Shown: positions 1 to 7,807 of the stretch, in pieces
How the letters are laid out: each line of letters starts with the position of its first letter
Position numbering within the stretch: the first letter of the stretch is position 1
Origin: Bacteroidota bacterium
GTDB lineage: Bacteria > Bacteroidota > Bacteroidia > Bacteroidales > JAIFNL01
Direction of reading: 5' to 3'
Assembly (NCBI GenBank): GCA_020047755.1
Contig: JAIFNL010000066.1
Location: 1 to 34,369 of the forward strand
Length of the DNA stretch: 34,369 nucleotides
The notes under the pieces: generated by a model
Databases searched by the model: none
Told to the model about the DNA's origin: nothing
The model's input: only the letters and a program-made list of their open reading frames with translations
Made by a program: the position numbers and the translations under genes

Positions 1-72
1 CGACCGACTTGTCGGTCTGTCGGTTAGGCTGTTAGCAAATCATCGGACAGACCGGACAAGCCGGTCGAACCG
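1..72. repeat. Palindromic repeat family P, copy 1 (cut by window edge)
   Basis: First of four copies of a GC-rich intergenic palindrome. The left arm holds a small hairpin, GACCGAC-TT-GTCGGTC. The right arm holds a second one, GACCGG-ACAAG-CCGGTC. The two arms are also near-complementary to each other, so the element can fold either as one long stem or as two small stems. Its right flank (73-105) carries TTTTGCGTAGTTTTC and then AAACACTAAATA, which recur next to other copies. The left end lies outside the window. The element stands out in GC content from its AT-rich surroundings. Confidence 0.9.
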
Positions 73-149
73 ATTTTGCGTAGTTTTCTTTAAAACACTA
101 AATAACAGAACTTTGACAAAGTTTAACGAATTATTAATTACAAAAAAAC

Positions 150-647
150 ATGAAAATAGGTTATAAAATTATAGGTATTTTGTTTTTAGTTTTCGTATCG
201 TCGTGCAGTTGGTTTTCGGGTGGCGATGATTCCGAAATTATAGAGCGCGACCAATTTGTGCTTATGCTAGCCGATTTGCACCTTGCCGATGTGTTGCTTG
301 CTCAAAATCAACTTTTTGACAGCCAACTGAAAGATACTTCGGGCAAAAAATCGTATTATAATTATATTTTCAAAAAGTACGATACCAACGAATATGAATT
401 TTCAAAAACGGTTGAGTATTATGCTCTCCACAACGACGAATATTACGAAATTTATACCGAAGTAATAGAAGAACTAAGTAAAAGACGCGCCGAAATGATT
501 ACTCGCAAAGATGGCAACCAAGACAAACCCGATACCACAAAACAAAATCCGGCAGCAACCCCAGATTCAATAACTCCCGCAAAACAAAATACCTTGCTTC
601 CGGCAAAACATAATTTGGTACGCCCCAAAAAAGAGACAATCAAGTAG
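150..647 (+). CDS. DUF4296 family lipoprotein
   Basis: A 165-residue exported lipoprotein. The leader is hydrophobic and ends in a lipobox (VSSC, lipidated Cys19), so the mature protein should be membrane-anchored in the envelope. Residues about 30-115 (RDQFVLMLADLHLADVLLA..., then a tyrosine-rich helix with YYALHNDEYYEIYTEVIEEL) fit the DUF4296 family, a small all-helical Bacteroidota domain of unknown function. The tail from about residue 120 is low-complexity, rich in Lys, Pro, Thr and Asn. It is the first of three plus-strand envelope genes. The promoter is not clear, because the upstream 150 bases are mostly repeat P. The family assignment is fairly secure; no function is known to me. 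Confidence 0.8.
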   Translation: MKIGYKIIGILFLVFVSSCSWFSGGDDSEIIERDQFVLMLADLHLADVLLAQNQLFDSQLKDTSGKKSYYNYIFKKYDTNEYEFSKTVEYYALHNDEYYEIYTEVIEELSKRRAEMITRKDGNQDKPDTTKQNPAATPDSITPAKQNTLLPAKHNLVRPKKETIK

Positions 648-1111
648 TTTTGTGAGTAAAAACTAAAAATGAAAACAGGTAAAACAATTTGATCATGTAA
701 CTTGATAGTAAGAGGTTGTTTGAAAAATTTTAAAAGAGTATGTTCATGCAAATGGATATTGAGTAAATTTGATTAATTAAGCGGTATAATCTGGGAAAAA
801 AAAGTTACCACAAAGGCACAAAGAAGAACTCTAAGTTTAAAATTCGTTGTGTTCTTTGTGGTAGAATATTGAAATTACAATTTATTACCACATCTTGTTA
901 GCACTTGGGTAGCTGCTGCGAATTTTAACAATTAATAATTGGCAATTGGTTTGTTTTTGTGGTTTGAATTGTTTATTTTTGTAGGGATTAAAAAAGTAGA
1001 TGTTTGCGTAGTTGTGTTTACTGTTAAGGTATTCAAAAGCAGGGAACGTGTTTTTTAATGTATTGGTAATTAAGTTCTTTGCAAGAAGTTTGTATTTTTA
1101 GCTCTCACAAA

Positions 1112-1276
1112 CCCATTTCCAGTAAAACAAGGATTTTTTATAATTGATAATTGATAATTGACAATTGATATTTTCGTATAATTTAGGTTACACTATTCAT
1201 TATCAATTATCAATTGTTAATTATCAATTAATAAAAGCCCATTTCCAGTAAAACAAGGATTTTTTATAATTGATAA
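1112..1276. repeat. 39-bp direct repeats bracketing an inverted repeat
   Basis: Two identical 39-bp copies, 1112-1150 and 1238-1276, begin CCCATTTCCAGTAAAACAAG and end in AATTGATAA. Between and overlapping them, 1141-1170 (TAATTGA units) and 1201-1230 (TCAATTA units) form a long, nearly complementary AT stem. The arrangement could come from duplication of an AATTGAT-type array. It lies directly before the terminator. Confidence 0.85.
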
Positions 1277-1305
1277 AAGCCAGCATTTTAGCTGGCTTTT
1301 TTTTT
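1276..1305 (+). terminator. Intrinsic terminator
   Basis: A nine-base perfect stem (AAAGCCAGC / GCTGGCTTT) with a six-base loop is followed by an unbroken T run. It is more than 600 bases past the nearest upstream gene, so it may end a transcript that starts inside the intergenic region. Confidence 0.75.
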
Positions 1306-1464
1306 GTAATTTATAATTCAATGTCGCGCAAGTTCAGCCTTTGTGTGGAGTAAAACCTTTGAAGGGCTGATACGAACTCTTTTTTGGCAAAAATTTTGTT
1401 GTGAATAACCGAATGATTATTCAAAAAAGTTGTTTTGGGAATTTTCAAAAATCATATTCTAAGC

Positions 1465-2601
1465 ATGGAAAATAAAGCAAGTATTTCATCGTTTTTAAGT
1501 TCAAAGTTCAAATTTTGGTCGTTTGTGTCCATGGTTTTGCTGGTGTTTGTGCATGGTTACAATTTGGATATTCGATACTTGCAGCCTTGGAGCTTGGTAG
1601 ATGAGGCTTTCAATTTTACCAATTTTACCGAATATTTATTGGCAAACGGACTTTTTCGTTTCCGAATACCCATGTTGTTTATCATTTCAGGGTTTTTATT
1701 TGCATTGCACGATGCTACGCCGCACAAACAAAGGATTCAGAAACGCACACGCACGCTGCTTTTGCCCTATTTGCTTTGGAGTGCCATTGGTTTGCTAATG
1801 GTTTTTATTGCCGAATTATTTCCGCTGAGCAAACAATTGATTTTAGATTCGCACATTGCGCAAATCGACGACACTCGGCATTTACTCCACGACTACAAAT
1901 GGCACGAAGTTTTGGTGCGTTGGATTATTGCACCTTTGCCCTATCAACTTTGGTTTCTTAGGGTTTTGTTTGTGTATAACCTTATTTACTTGGGCTTGCG
2001 CTGGTGTGTGTTGCACAAAGTGGCTAAATATATTTTCTTTCCGTTTGCTATATTCCTGTGGTTCACCTCTTTCAATATAGGACTGATTGATGGCGAAGGT
2101 TTGTTGTTTTTCTCGCTGGGCGTTTGGATACAAAAAACAAATTTCGAAATTGAAAAACCCCACAAGCTATTCAATCCTTTGTGGTGGGGCATTTTGTTTG
2201 TGCTCCTTTCGGTGTTAAAAACCTACTTAGCTTTTCACATTGGCAAAGACCTTACACACACAGTATTCCTACTCATGTCGGCTTTGCACAAGCTCATAAT
2301 TTTGAGTGGTTTGGTTGCTTGTTGGTTTGGCTTGGACAAAATAGTAAGCTGGAGCATGAATAAAACGTGGTTTGTGAAAGCATCAGCTTTTTCGTTTATA
2401 ATTTATGCTTTGCACGCACCGCTGATTGCAGTAATCATTACACCAGCACTTTCCATAACTCAAGCGTGGATTGGGTCGCGTTTATTTACATTTGTTGCTT
2501 TGCCTATTGTGCTTGTAATGTGCTGTATTTTAGTAGGAATGGCTTTGCGCAGTGCCATGCCCAAAACATACAAAATCCTCACTGGTGGTCGTGGGTTTTA
2601 G
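1465..2601 (+). CDS. Membrane acyltransferase, acyltransferase-3 (OatA/WecH-like) family
   Basis: About 378 residues with roughly ten hydrophobic segments across the whole length, typical of acyltransferase-3 proteins that move acyl groups (often acetyl) onto cell-surface glycans across the inner membrane. The N-terminal part has the usual layout: a first helix ending in VFVHGYNLD with the family histidine, then FRFRIPMLFIISGFLFA, matching the 'R.PLFFFISGF' motif, and LLLPYLLWSAIGLL after an Arg/Lys-rich loop. The reading frame is open from a TTG at 1435. I prefer the ATG at 1465, because the first ten residues from the TTG look like untranslated sequence. The acceptor glycan cannot be read from the sequence. 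The downstream sulfatase-type gene also points to envelope work. Confidence 0.82.
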   Translation: MENKASISSFLSSKFKFWSFVSMVLLVFVHGYNLDIRYLQPWSLVDEAFNFTNFTEYLLANGLFRFRIPMLFIISGFLFALHDATPHKQRIQKRTRTLLLPYLLWSAIGLLMVFIAELFPLSKQLILDSHIAQIDDTRHLLHDYKWHEVLVRWIIAPLPYQLWFLRVLFVYNLIYLGLRWCVLHKVAKYIFFPFAIFLWFTSFNIGLIDGEGLLFFSLGVWIQKTNFEIEKPHKLFNPLWWGILFVLLSVLKTYLAFHIGKDLTHTVFLLMSALHKLIILSGLVACWFGLDKIVSWSMNKTWFVKASAFSFIIYALHAPLIAVIITPALSITQAWIGSRLFTFVALPIVLVMCCILVGMALRSAMPKTYKILTGGRGF

Positions 2602-2626
2602 TTTTGTTTACTCGCGAAAAAATGTA

Positions 2627-2785
2627 TAGTTTTGCAAAGAAAAGGAAGCAAAATCGGTTCGACCGGCTTGTCCGGTCTGTCCGGTGATTTTCTAACAGCC
2701 TAACCGACAGACCGACAAGTCGGTCGAACGGTTTTTATTTTTTTTTATTTTCAAAAATTAAAGAGTTTTCTTTCAAACACTATAT
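2627..2785. repeat. Palindromic repeat family P, copy 2, with flanks
   Basis: The 77-bp core (2655-2731) is in the opposite orientation to copies 1 and 3. Both flanks match copy 4: on the left TAGTTTTGCAAAGAAAAGG before the core, on the right a T-rich run, TTTTCAAAAATTAA, then GAGTTTTC and AAACACTA. The conserved unit is therefore about 160 bp, not just the hairpin. It fills the gap between the acyltransferase and the LTA-synthase-like gene and ends about 12 bases before the latter's start codon. Confidence 0.9.
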
Positions 2786-2796
2786 AAAATTAGAAT

Positions 2797-4746
2797 ATGT
2801 TAAAAAAATACATTCCCTCAACAATCTTTTTGTTTTTAAAAGTATATCTTGTTGTTATTGTTATTTTTACGCTGTTTCGTGTTGTTCTGTTTTTAACCGA
2901 ACTTGAACGAGTTGGCGATTCTAGTTTTGTGCACATTCTGCAAGCCTTTGTGATGGGAATTCGTTTCGATATTGTTATTTCGAGCTACATCATGTTCATT
3001 CCATTTCTAGTTATTACCATTTTTTCGTTGTTCAAAATACCAAACAACTATGTATTAAATAGCTTAAAATTTTATATAATCGTGCTGTTTTCGTTTGCTT
3101 TTAGCATAAACGCAGCAGATATTCCGTATTTTAATTACTTTTTCTCGCGCTTTTCGGTTTCAGCCTTTCAATGGATTGATAGCCCTTTGTTTGTAATTAA
3201 AATGGTTTTTCAAGAGCCTCGCTATTGGTTGGTTATTGTACCCTTATTGCTTTTGTTTTTCGGTTTTTACAAATTAATAACTCGGTTATTTTTAACATTC
3301 AAAACACACCCCAAACAGGTAAATTTGTATTGGACAATTGGCTTATCTGTGTTCTTTTTAGTTTTAATGCTTGCCGGTATCAGAGGGCGCATCGAAGAGA
3401 AATCTCCCATAAGAGTAGGAACAGCTTATTTTTGTAACAATCCGTTTCTCAATCAATTAGGGTTGAATCCCAATTTTACACTTATGAGAAGTTTCCTCGA
3501 TTCGAGGAAAAAAGAAAACCAATCCATTGCACTCATCGACGACCAAGTAGCCATTGCAAACGTGCAATCGTATTTGAAAATAACCAAGCCAAATGCTGAT
3601 TATCCTCTTTTGCGAAAAATAGATTTTGACACCTTAAAGCCTGCTAATCACAATGTAGTGCTTATTATTATGGAAAGCATGAGTGCCGCAAAAATGTCGC
3701 GACACGGAAACACCGACAAGCTAACTCCGTTTCTCGATAGCATTTCTCATTGTGGTTATTATTTTGAAAATGCTTACACCGCTGGCATTCACACGATGAA
3801 TGGAATTTTTAGCACTTTATTTTCGTTTCCTGCTCTTTTTATGCAACACCCTATGAAAGAAGCATCGATGCCTAAATACAACGGTATTTTTTCGACTTTA
3901 AAAGCAAACAATTATTCAACTATTTATTTCACCACGCACGACGGACAGTTTGACAACGTGGAAGGTTTTTTGAAAGCCAATGATTGCGAAAGAGTTATCT
4001 CAAAGGCTGATTATCCGCAAGATAAAGTTAAAACAACTTTGGGTGTGCCCGATGATTTTATGTTTGAATTTTCAATTCCTATTCTCAATAAACTAAGCCA
4101 GAAGAACAAACCTTTTGTTGCTGCCTTTATGACAGCAAGCGACCACGGACCTTATTTTTTACCAGAATACTTTAAACCCAAAAATACCGAAATAAAAAAG
4201 CAAATAGTAGAATATGCCGATTTTTCGTTGAATAAGTTCATCAACTCTTGTTCAAAGCAAGAATGGTTTGAGAATACAATTTTTGTTTTCATTGCCGACC
4301 ACGGCGCAGCAATGGATAATTTATACGACATGTCGATTGATTATCACCATTCGCCGTTACTTTTTTATTCGCCTAGCCACATAACGGAGCACAAAACATA
4401 CAGCAACATTGCCGGACAAATAGATATTTTCCCTACGCTAATGGGCTTGTTGCAACTGCCCTACTACAACAATACGCTAGGAATTGACCTACTAAGAGAA
4501 AGTAGAGATCATATTTTTTTAAATGCCGACGATAAATATGGAGTGATTAACAACGAGTGGTTTTTGATTGTAAAAAACGACAATACCCAAAGCTTATTTC
4601 GCTACAAAGACAAAGATTTGCACAATTATAGTGCTGAAAAACAAAATATAGCAAACGAAATGGACACTTATGCAAAATCCAATTTGCAAGCATTTCAATA
4701 CGTTAAAAACAACAACAAGCAAGCAGCAACTATACCCGTCAAATAA
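2797..4746 (+). CDS. LTA synthase-family membrane sulfatase/phosphotransferase
   Basis: A 649-residue inner-membrane protein with about five N-terminal transmembrane helices (residues 1-200) and a large periplasmic alkaline-phosphatase-fold domain (about 280-600). Metal and catalytic positions of the family are visible: Glu293 in LIIMESMS, the probable threonine nucleophile Thr333 in GIHTMNGIFS, His450 in ASDHGPYF, and Asp501-His502 in FIADHGAA. Relatives include lipoteichoic acid synthase and phosphoglycerol or phosphoethanolamine transferases. In a Gram-negative bacterium the likely role is adding a phospho-substituent to a lipid or glycan. The substrate is not identifiable. The start codon follows repeat P directly, so promoter elements may lie within the repeat's AT-rich flank. 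Confidence 0.85.
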   Translation: MLKKYIPSTIFLFLKVYLVVIVIFTLFRVVLFLTELERVGDSSFVHILQAFVMGIRFDIVISSYIMFIPFLVITIFSLFKIPNNYVLNSLKFYIIVLFSFAFSINAADIPYFNYFFSRFSVSAFQWIDSPLFVIKMVFQEPRYWLVIVPLLLLFFGFYKLITRLFLTFKTHPKQVNLYWTIGLSVFFLVLMLAGIRGRIEEKSPIRVGTAYFCNNPFLNQLGLNPNFTLMRSFLDSRKKENQSIALIDDQVAIANVQSYLKITKPNADYPLLRKIDFDTLKPANHNVVLIIMESMSAAKMSRHGNTDKLTPFLDSISHCGYYFENAYTAGIHTMNGIFSTLFSFPALFMQHPMKEASMPKYNGIFSTLKANNYSTIYFTTHDGQFDNVEGFLKANDCERVISKADYPQDKVKTTLGVPDDFMFEFSIPILNKLSQKNKPFVAAFMTASDHGPYFLPEYFKPKNTEIKKQIVEYADFSLNKFINSCSKQEWFENTIFVFIADHGAAMDNLYDMSIDYHHSPLLFYSPSHITEHKTYSNIAGQIDIFPTLMGLLQLPYYNNTLGIDLLRESRDHIFLNADDKYGVINNEWFLIVKNDNTQSLFRYKDKDLHNYSAEKQNIANEMDTYAKSNLQAFQYVKNNNKQAATIPVK

Positions 4747-4790
4747 TGTGTAATGTATTCAACTCTAAGAATATGTCTTTTTGTTTTTAG

Positions 4791-4828
4791 AAAAAACTAC
4801 CAGCAAAAAAATACAGGTAGTTTTTTTT
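4791..4828. terminator. Bidirectional terminator between convergent genes
   Basis: The stem AAAAACTACC (4792-4801) / GGTAGTTTTT (4816-4825) has a 14-base loop. It has a T run on the plus side and an A run on the other, so it can end transcription from both directions. It sits between the plus-strand sulfatase-type gene and the minus-strand gene ending at 4856. Confidence 0.7.
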
Positions 4829-4855
4829 GAACAATAGCAATTCAGAGCAACTGAA

Positions 4856-5260
4856 CTAATTTGTTAATAACCAATCTTTAGCAGATTTTTCGCTGTCGAA
4901 AAAACGAGCAGGAAATTCGTGTTCTCTTTCTTCGTCAATTGCTTGCTCTACAGATATTTGCGAGAAAATATCAAGGCTCACAACGTAAGCTATCTTTTGT
5001 AATTTCGATTCGATTAATTTTTTGATTACTAATTCATTTGTCCAAACTTGCAATTTTGGGTCAATCGGAAACTGAAAATCTTTGATATCAACAAACATTT
5101 TTGCTGCTCTATTTTCATTAAAGGCAACTACTGTTTTTTCTTGCAAGTTCTTGTAATCGTTCGTTTTCATATTCAAACTATTTGAAAACCAAATTTGTTC
5201 AAGAATTGAATCGTCTTGATTGAAGACAAGCTTCATGTACTCATTTTTAAAAATTTCCAT
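4856..5260 (-). CDS. Conserved hypothetical protein, paralogue of 16755-17162
   Basis: A 134-residue soluble protein with no signal peptide or membrane segment. I do not recognise a named function. It is clearly related to the protein at 16755-17162. Both share, in order, a hydrophobic strand, 'I.PK.Q.W', 'L...L.K....VS.DI....SVEQ.I.E' and a C-terminal 'F..R/KYFD..SA..WLL'. The alternating strand/helix pattern recalls STAS/SpoIIAA-like folds, but this is a weak guess. The reading frame is open to 5353. That longer start would overlap the upstream DCC gene and add a basic non-conserved tail, so the ATG at 5260 is preferred. It is last in the minus-strand run, 47 bases after the DCC gene. Confidence 0.7.
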   Translation of the reverse strand: MEIFKNEYMKLVFNQDDSILEQIWFSNSLNMKTNDYKNLQEKTVVAFNENRAAKMFVDIKDFQFPIDPKLQVWTNELVIKKLIESKLQKIAYVVSLDIFSQISVEQAIDEEREHEFPARFFDSEKSAKDWLLTN

Positions 5261-5307
5261 TGTCTTTTTTTTTAAAACATTATTATAAATTTGGGTTAAG
5301 CAATTGA

Positions 5308-5715
5308 TTAGGACAAAAACCGTTGTTTTAAATCGTCGGTGGGAAGCATGCAAACATCGCGTTTCCCAAACATTTGGTATCTATTTTTTGCAATTAGGTC
5401 GTAAATAAAATCTCTCAACGGTTTTGGTAAAAATATAAAAACATAAAGAAGTTTCCAAACACCGCCCAATTTCTTCAAAACACGAAGACCTGCTGTTGAT
5501 TTTAAATAGTGGTTATTGTTAATAATCAAAACAATAGAAGTAAAATTATCGGTTGGCAATCCTACTTTTTTTAGCAAAACTTGCCCTGCATCGGACTGCA
5601 AAGACGCAAATTTTATGGTTGCTTTTGTATCTCTTTTTATTACAAATTGCACCACGCGGTTGCAAAGATTGCACACACCATCGAAAAGCAAAATATGCGT
5701 TTGGCTACTGCTCAC
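5308..5715 (-). CDS. DCC family (DUF393/YuxK-like) thiol-disulfide protein
   Basis: A 135-residue protein of the DCC family, predicted to have a thioredoxin-like fold. The defining motif DxxCxxC is present near the N-terminus (Asp12, Cys15, Cys18 in LFDGVCNLCNRVV). The second family block, ending in RYQMFGKRDVCMLP with a further conserved cysteine, is also present. The length matches the family. There is no export signal, so it should be cytoplasmic. Its physiological partner is unknown. It is on the same strand as the corrinoid genes but 240 bases downstream of the DUF1638-like gene, and a dispersed repeat lies in that gap, so co-transcription is uncertain. Confidence 0.85.
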   Translation of the reverse strand: MSSSQTHILLFDGVCNLCNRVVQFVIKRDTKATIKFASLQSDAGQVLLKKVGLPTDNFTSIVLIINNNHYLKSTAGLRVLKKLGGVWKLLYVFIFLPKPLRDFIYDLIAKNRYQMFGKRDVCMLPTDDLKQRFLS

Positions 5716-5865
5716 TGTTTTTTAATTTTTAATTGTCTGTACAATAATAATGTATCGGTTTGGTTTCATTTTTACTTTACAAAGTTACAATTTTTTTCTT
5801 ATTCTTTTTAAATTTTTAATAGTGTAAAAAAATTAGTGATAAAAAAACAACTGAACAATGCAACA

Positions 5866-5950
5866 ATTTGATATTAGAATTTGGGGGAAATTGCATAATT
5901 TTGCTTTTATTAGAATTTCGGTAGCTATAAATTTACGCTATCAAAATATT
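5866..5950. repeat. Dispersed repeat family Q, copy A
   Basis: An about 75-80-bp AT-rich repeat reading TTAGAATTTGGGGGAAATTG, then C(A/G)TAATTTTGCTTTT, TTAGAATTTC, and ending ACGCTATCAA. The same sequence with few changes occurs at 18951-19018 and, in the other orientation, at 24977-25058; a decayed piece is at 8490-8567. It lies immediately past the end of the DUF1638-like gene. Confidence 0.85.
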
Positions 5951-5955
5951 AACCT

Positions 5956-6537
5956 TCAATCACTATCGTTCAAAAAAGCTTTGATGTAATTTGTGAAATA
6001 ATCTAAACTAAGAGGAATTATTTGTGCGGGTAAGTTTATTTTTTCGGCAAATTCGGATAATAGTTGGTTGCTATTTTGATTCAATCCAGTGTCGAGCAAT
6101 GCAATTTGCTCCGAAAATTCTTTGAAAAAATCACTCACATTTTCTTCGTTAAATCCCCAACGTTTGTACACAAATTCTTTCCAATTAGCCAACCATGCTT
6201 GGCTTATCAAATAATTTTTGTTTCTTACCAATTGATTTAACTCGTTGGTGGGCAAAAACATCTCGAAACAATTTCTCATTGCAACAAACTGGCAACTAGG
6301 CATTTCGGTTGAAATGTCGAAGCCTACACATTCTTTGGGCAACAGAAGTTTTGTAGTTTGAGCTTTGGCAGCAAGTTTTTCTATTATTTTTCGATTAACC
6401 GTTTTATCTTTCGAGTTTGCTTTGTAGCACGCGCAAGGAATACACGAAAATTCGACATCTTCGATACCTTCATTTTTAAGCACAATTTGCAGCTCTTTTA
6501 TGTAGTTATTGCAAGTTAATAATGCCAATTTTTTCAT
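5956..6537 (-). CDS. DUF1638-like protein linked to the corrinoid methyltransferase genes
   Basis: A 193-residue soluble protein rich in cysteine in its first half (for example FSCIPCACYK near residues 31-38). The start KKLALLTCNNYIKELQIVL, the central NCFEMFLPTNEL and then NYLISQAWLANWKEFV resemble the DUF1638 pattern, in which a conserved Cys and a Trp-containing 'ISxxWLxxW' segment occur. DUF1638 proteins are often encoded next to corrinoid-dependent methyltransferases, and here the next gene upstream is such a methyltransferase. Their biochemical role is unknown to me. A copy of repeat P separates this gene from the methyltransferase. The match is by eye and moderate. Confidence 0.55.
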   Translation of the reverse strand: MKKLALLTCNNYIKELQIVLKNEGIEDVEFSCIPCACYKANSKDKTVNRKIIEKLAAKAQTTKLLLPKECVGFDISTEMPSCQFVAMRNCFEMFLPTNELNQLVRNKNYLISQAWLANWKEFVYKRWGFNEENVSDFFKEFSEQIALLDTGLNQNSNQLLSEFAEKINLPAQIIPLSLDYFTNYIKAFLNDSD

Positions 6538-6615
6538 ACGCTACAAAACAAAAAATCACTTGTTAAATTGTTGAATAGACCTGTTTATAAAGTGAAAACT
6601 TTAAAAAAAACAAAA

Positions 6616-6692
6616 CCGTTCGACCGACTTGTCGGTCTGTCGGTTAGGCTGTTAGTAAATCATCGGACAGACCGGACAAGCCGGTCGAACCG
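6616..6692. repeat. Palindromic repeat family P, copy 3
   Basis: A complete 77-bp core in the same orientation as copy 1, differing from it by one base in the loop (GTTAGTAAAT against GTTAGCAAAT). It lies in the 198-base gap between the methyltransferase and the DUF1638-like gene, so if transcribed it would form a strong mRNA hairpin inside the module. Its outer flanks are shorter than those of copies 2 and 4; the right side runs into CCTAATT-type repeats (6703-6732). Confidence 0.9.
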
Positions 6693-6735
6693 ATTTTGCG
6701 TATTCCTAATTCCTAAATCCTAATTCTTAATTCAC

Positions 6736-7779
6736 TCAAAACCACTCGATAGGATATTTTCCATATTTCTGAACGGTTTCCGAAATTTTGTACAACACAC
6801 GTTCGGGTACTTGATACGGAATTTCGCCATGGTTGTCGGAAATAATTAAGCCGCCGCCTTTTGCCGCTTTTTTAATAATGCTTTTGACTTGGTTTTCGGC
6901 TTCTTGGTCAGTCCATCGGCACATTTCGATGCCGTTCAGGTTGCCAATAAGCGAAAGCTGTCCTTTCACTTTTTCTTTCATTTCGCCAATATCTTCCGAG
7001 CTGCTAATGCCTATAAGTATGGTGCTTGTTTGTGGCAAATCGTTTATTATTCCATTTATTTTGCCCGAAGCAAAATGTGTTGCAACCGGCGCATTAATCT
7101 TAGAAATGGTGTGTTTTGCAACCGGAAAACCTTTTTGTAGATATAAATTGCGTGGCAAAACGCTCGACGATGAAACTGGGTCGAAGTAACAAATGGCAGT
7201 TGCTCCGGCTTCTATTTGTGCATTTGCCCAAGTGATGCAAAACTCTTGATTTACAGCCATCAATTTGTCGAACAAAACGGGTTCTTTGTAAATCAAGTCG
7301 ATGTATTTATCAAAACCCAATTGCATAACAGGCAATGAAAACGGCGAAAGAGCAACCGAAATGATAGGTTTTGTGTCTGCTGCCTCTCGCTTCAGTTTTT
7401 TAATGGTTTCTAAAATGGTAGTTAAGCTTTTGGTTTCGAGTATATTTGGTACTTTTAAGTTTTCAATATCGCTCGCTTTTTTAATCACAGGTATTCCAGA
7501 GTTTGGCGAACCTTCTTTTGGAAAAAAAGTTGTTCCTCCAAAAGCTTCTAACTCCGCCGAAGCATACGAAAAGGAAAAAAGGCAGTCGTTGTTGAATTTT
7601 TCAGTCAAGCGCAATTGTGCTTCTACTACATTTTCAGAGTTAGAAAAATAATCTTGTATTCCTATTCCCAACTCTTTAGCTCCATAGTGCGAGAACAATA
7701 AAAATAAAGGAACTTTGTCGGGTTCTTTATGACTCAATGTGGTCAATACTCTTTGTAGTGAATTATAAGAAGTATTCAT
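6736..7779 (-). CDS. Uroporphyrinogen decarboxylase-like (MtaA/CmuA-type) methyltransferase
   Basis: A 347-residue cytoplasmic TIM-barrel protein of the UroD superfamily. In this superfamily MtaA/MtbA/CmuA-type members move a methyl group between a corrinoid protein and a thiol or pterin. The upstream gene encodes a corrinoid protein only 28 bases away, which favours methyl transfer over heme synthesis. The usual zinc site of MtaA-type enzymes is His-x-Cys plus a distant Cys. Here the first position is kept (His235 in VATHFASG), but the second is Ala237 and the distant position reads His317 (SDNHGEIPYQVP). So it either uses a different metal ligand set or no zinc. The acceptor molecule is unknown. 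Confidence 0.75.
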   Translation of the reverse strand: MNTSYNSLQRVLTTLSHKEPDKVPLFLLFSHYGAKELGIGIQDYFSNSENVVEAQLRLTEKFNNDCLFSFSYASAELEAFGGTTFFPKEGSPNSGIPVIKKASDIENLKVPNILETKSLTTILETIKKLKREAADTKPIISVALSPFSLPVMQLGFDKYIDLIYKEPVLFDKLMAVNQEFCITWANAQIEAGATAICYFDPVSSSSVLPRNLYLQKGFPVAKHTISKINAPVATHFASGKINGIINDLPQTSTILIGISSSEDIGEMKEKVKGQLSLIGNLNGIEMCRWTDQEAENQVKSIIKKAAKGGGLIISDNHGEIPYQVPERVLYKISETVQKYGKYPIEWF

Positions 7780-7807
7780 AATTTGTATAATAATTTATTG
7801 CATGTAT

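Larger units (their letters stand above)
648..1464. other. Gene-free intergenic region with repeats
   Basis: No credible gene is seen in these 817 bases. The stretch 806-871 is an imperfect inverted repeat (ACCACAAAGGCACAAAG ... CTTTGTGGT). A promoter-like pair, TTTG at 950-953 and TATTTTTG at 974-981, is followed by two 39-bp direct repeats enclosing an AT-rich inverted repeat. A good intrinsic terminator then lies at 1276-1305. Bases 1313-1372 resemble a sequence near 30211-30265. Confidence 0.6.

Noticed and set aside
1435-1464. TTG start for the acyltransferase
   Set aside because: It adds ten poorly conserved residues; the ATG at 1465 gives a normal cytoplasmic N-terminus before the first helix.
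2655-2731. tRNA T-arm-like GGTTCGA in repeat P
   Set aside because: No acceptor stem, anticodon arm or CCA-end geometry; the motif belongs to the palindrome and recurs in all copies.
5261-5353. Upstream start for the small protein at 4856
   Set aside because: It would overlap the DCC gene by 46 bases and add a basic tail absent from the paralogue.
6736-7779. Heme-pathway uroporphyrinogen decarboxylase (hemE)
   Set aside because: The corrinoid protein next door and the MtaA-like C-terminal region favour a methyltransferase; the typical HemE N-terminal 'RQAGR' motif is absent.
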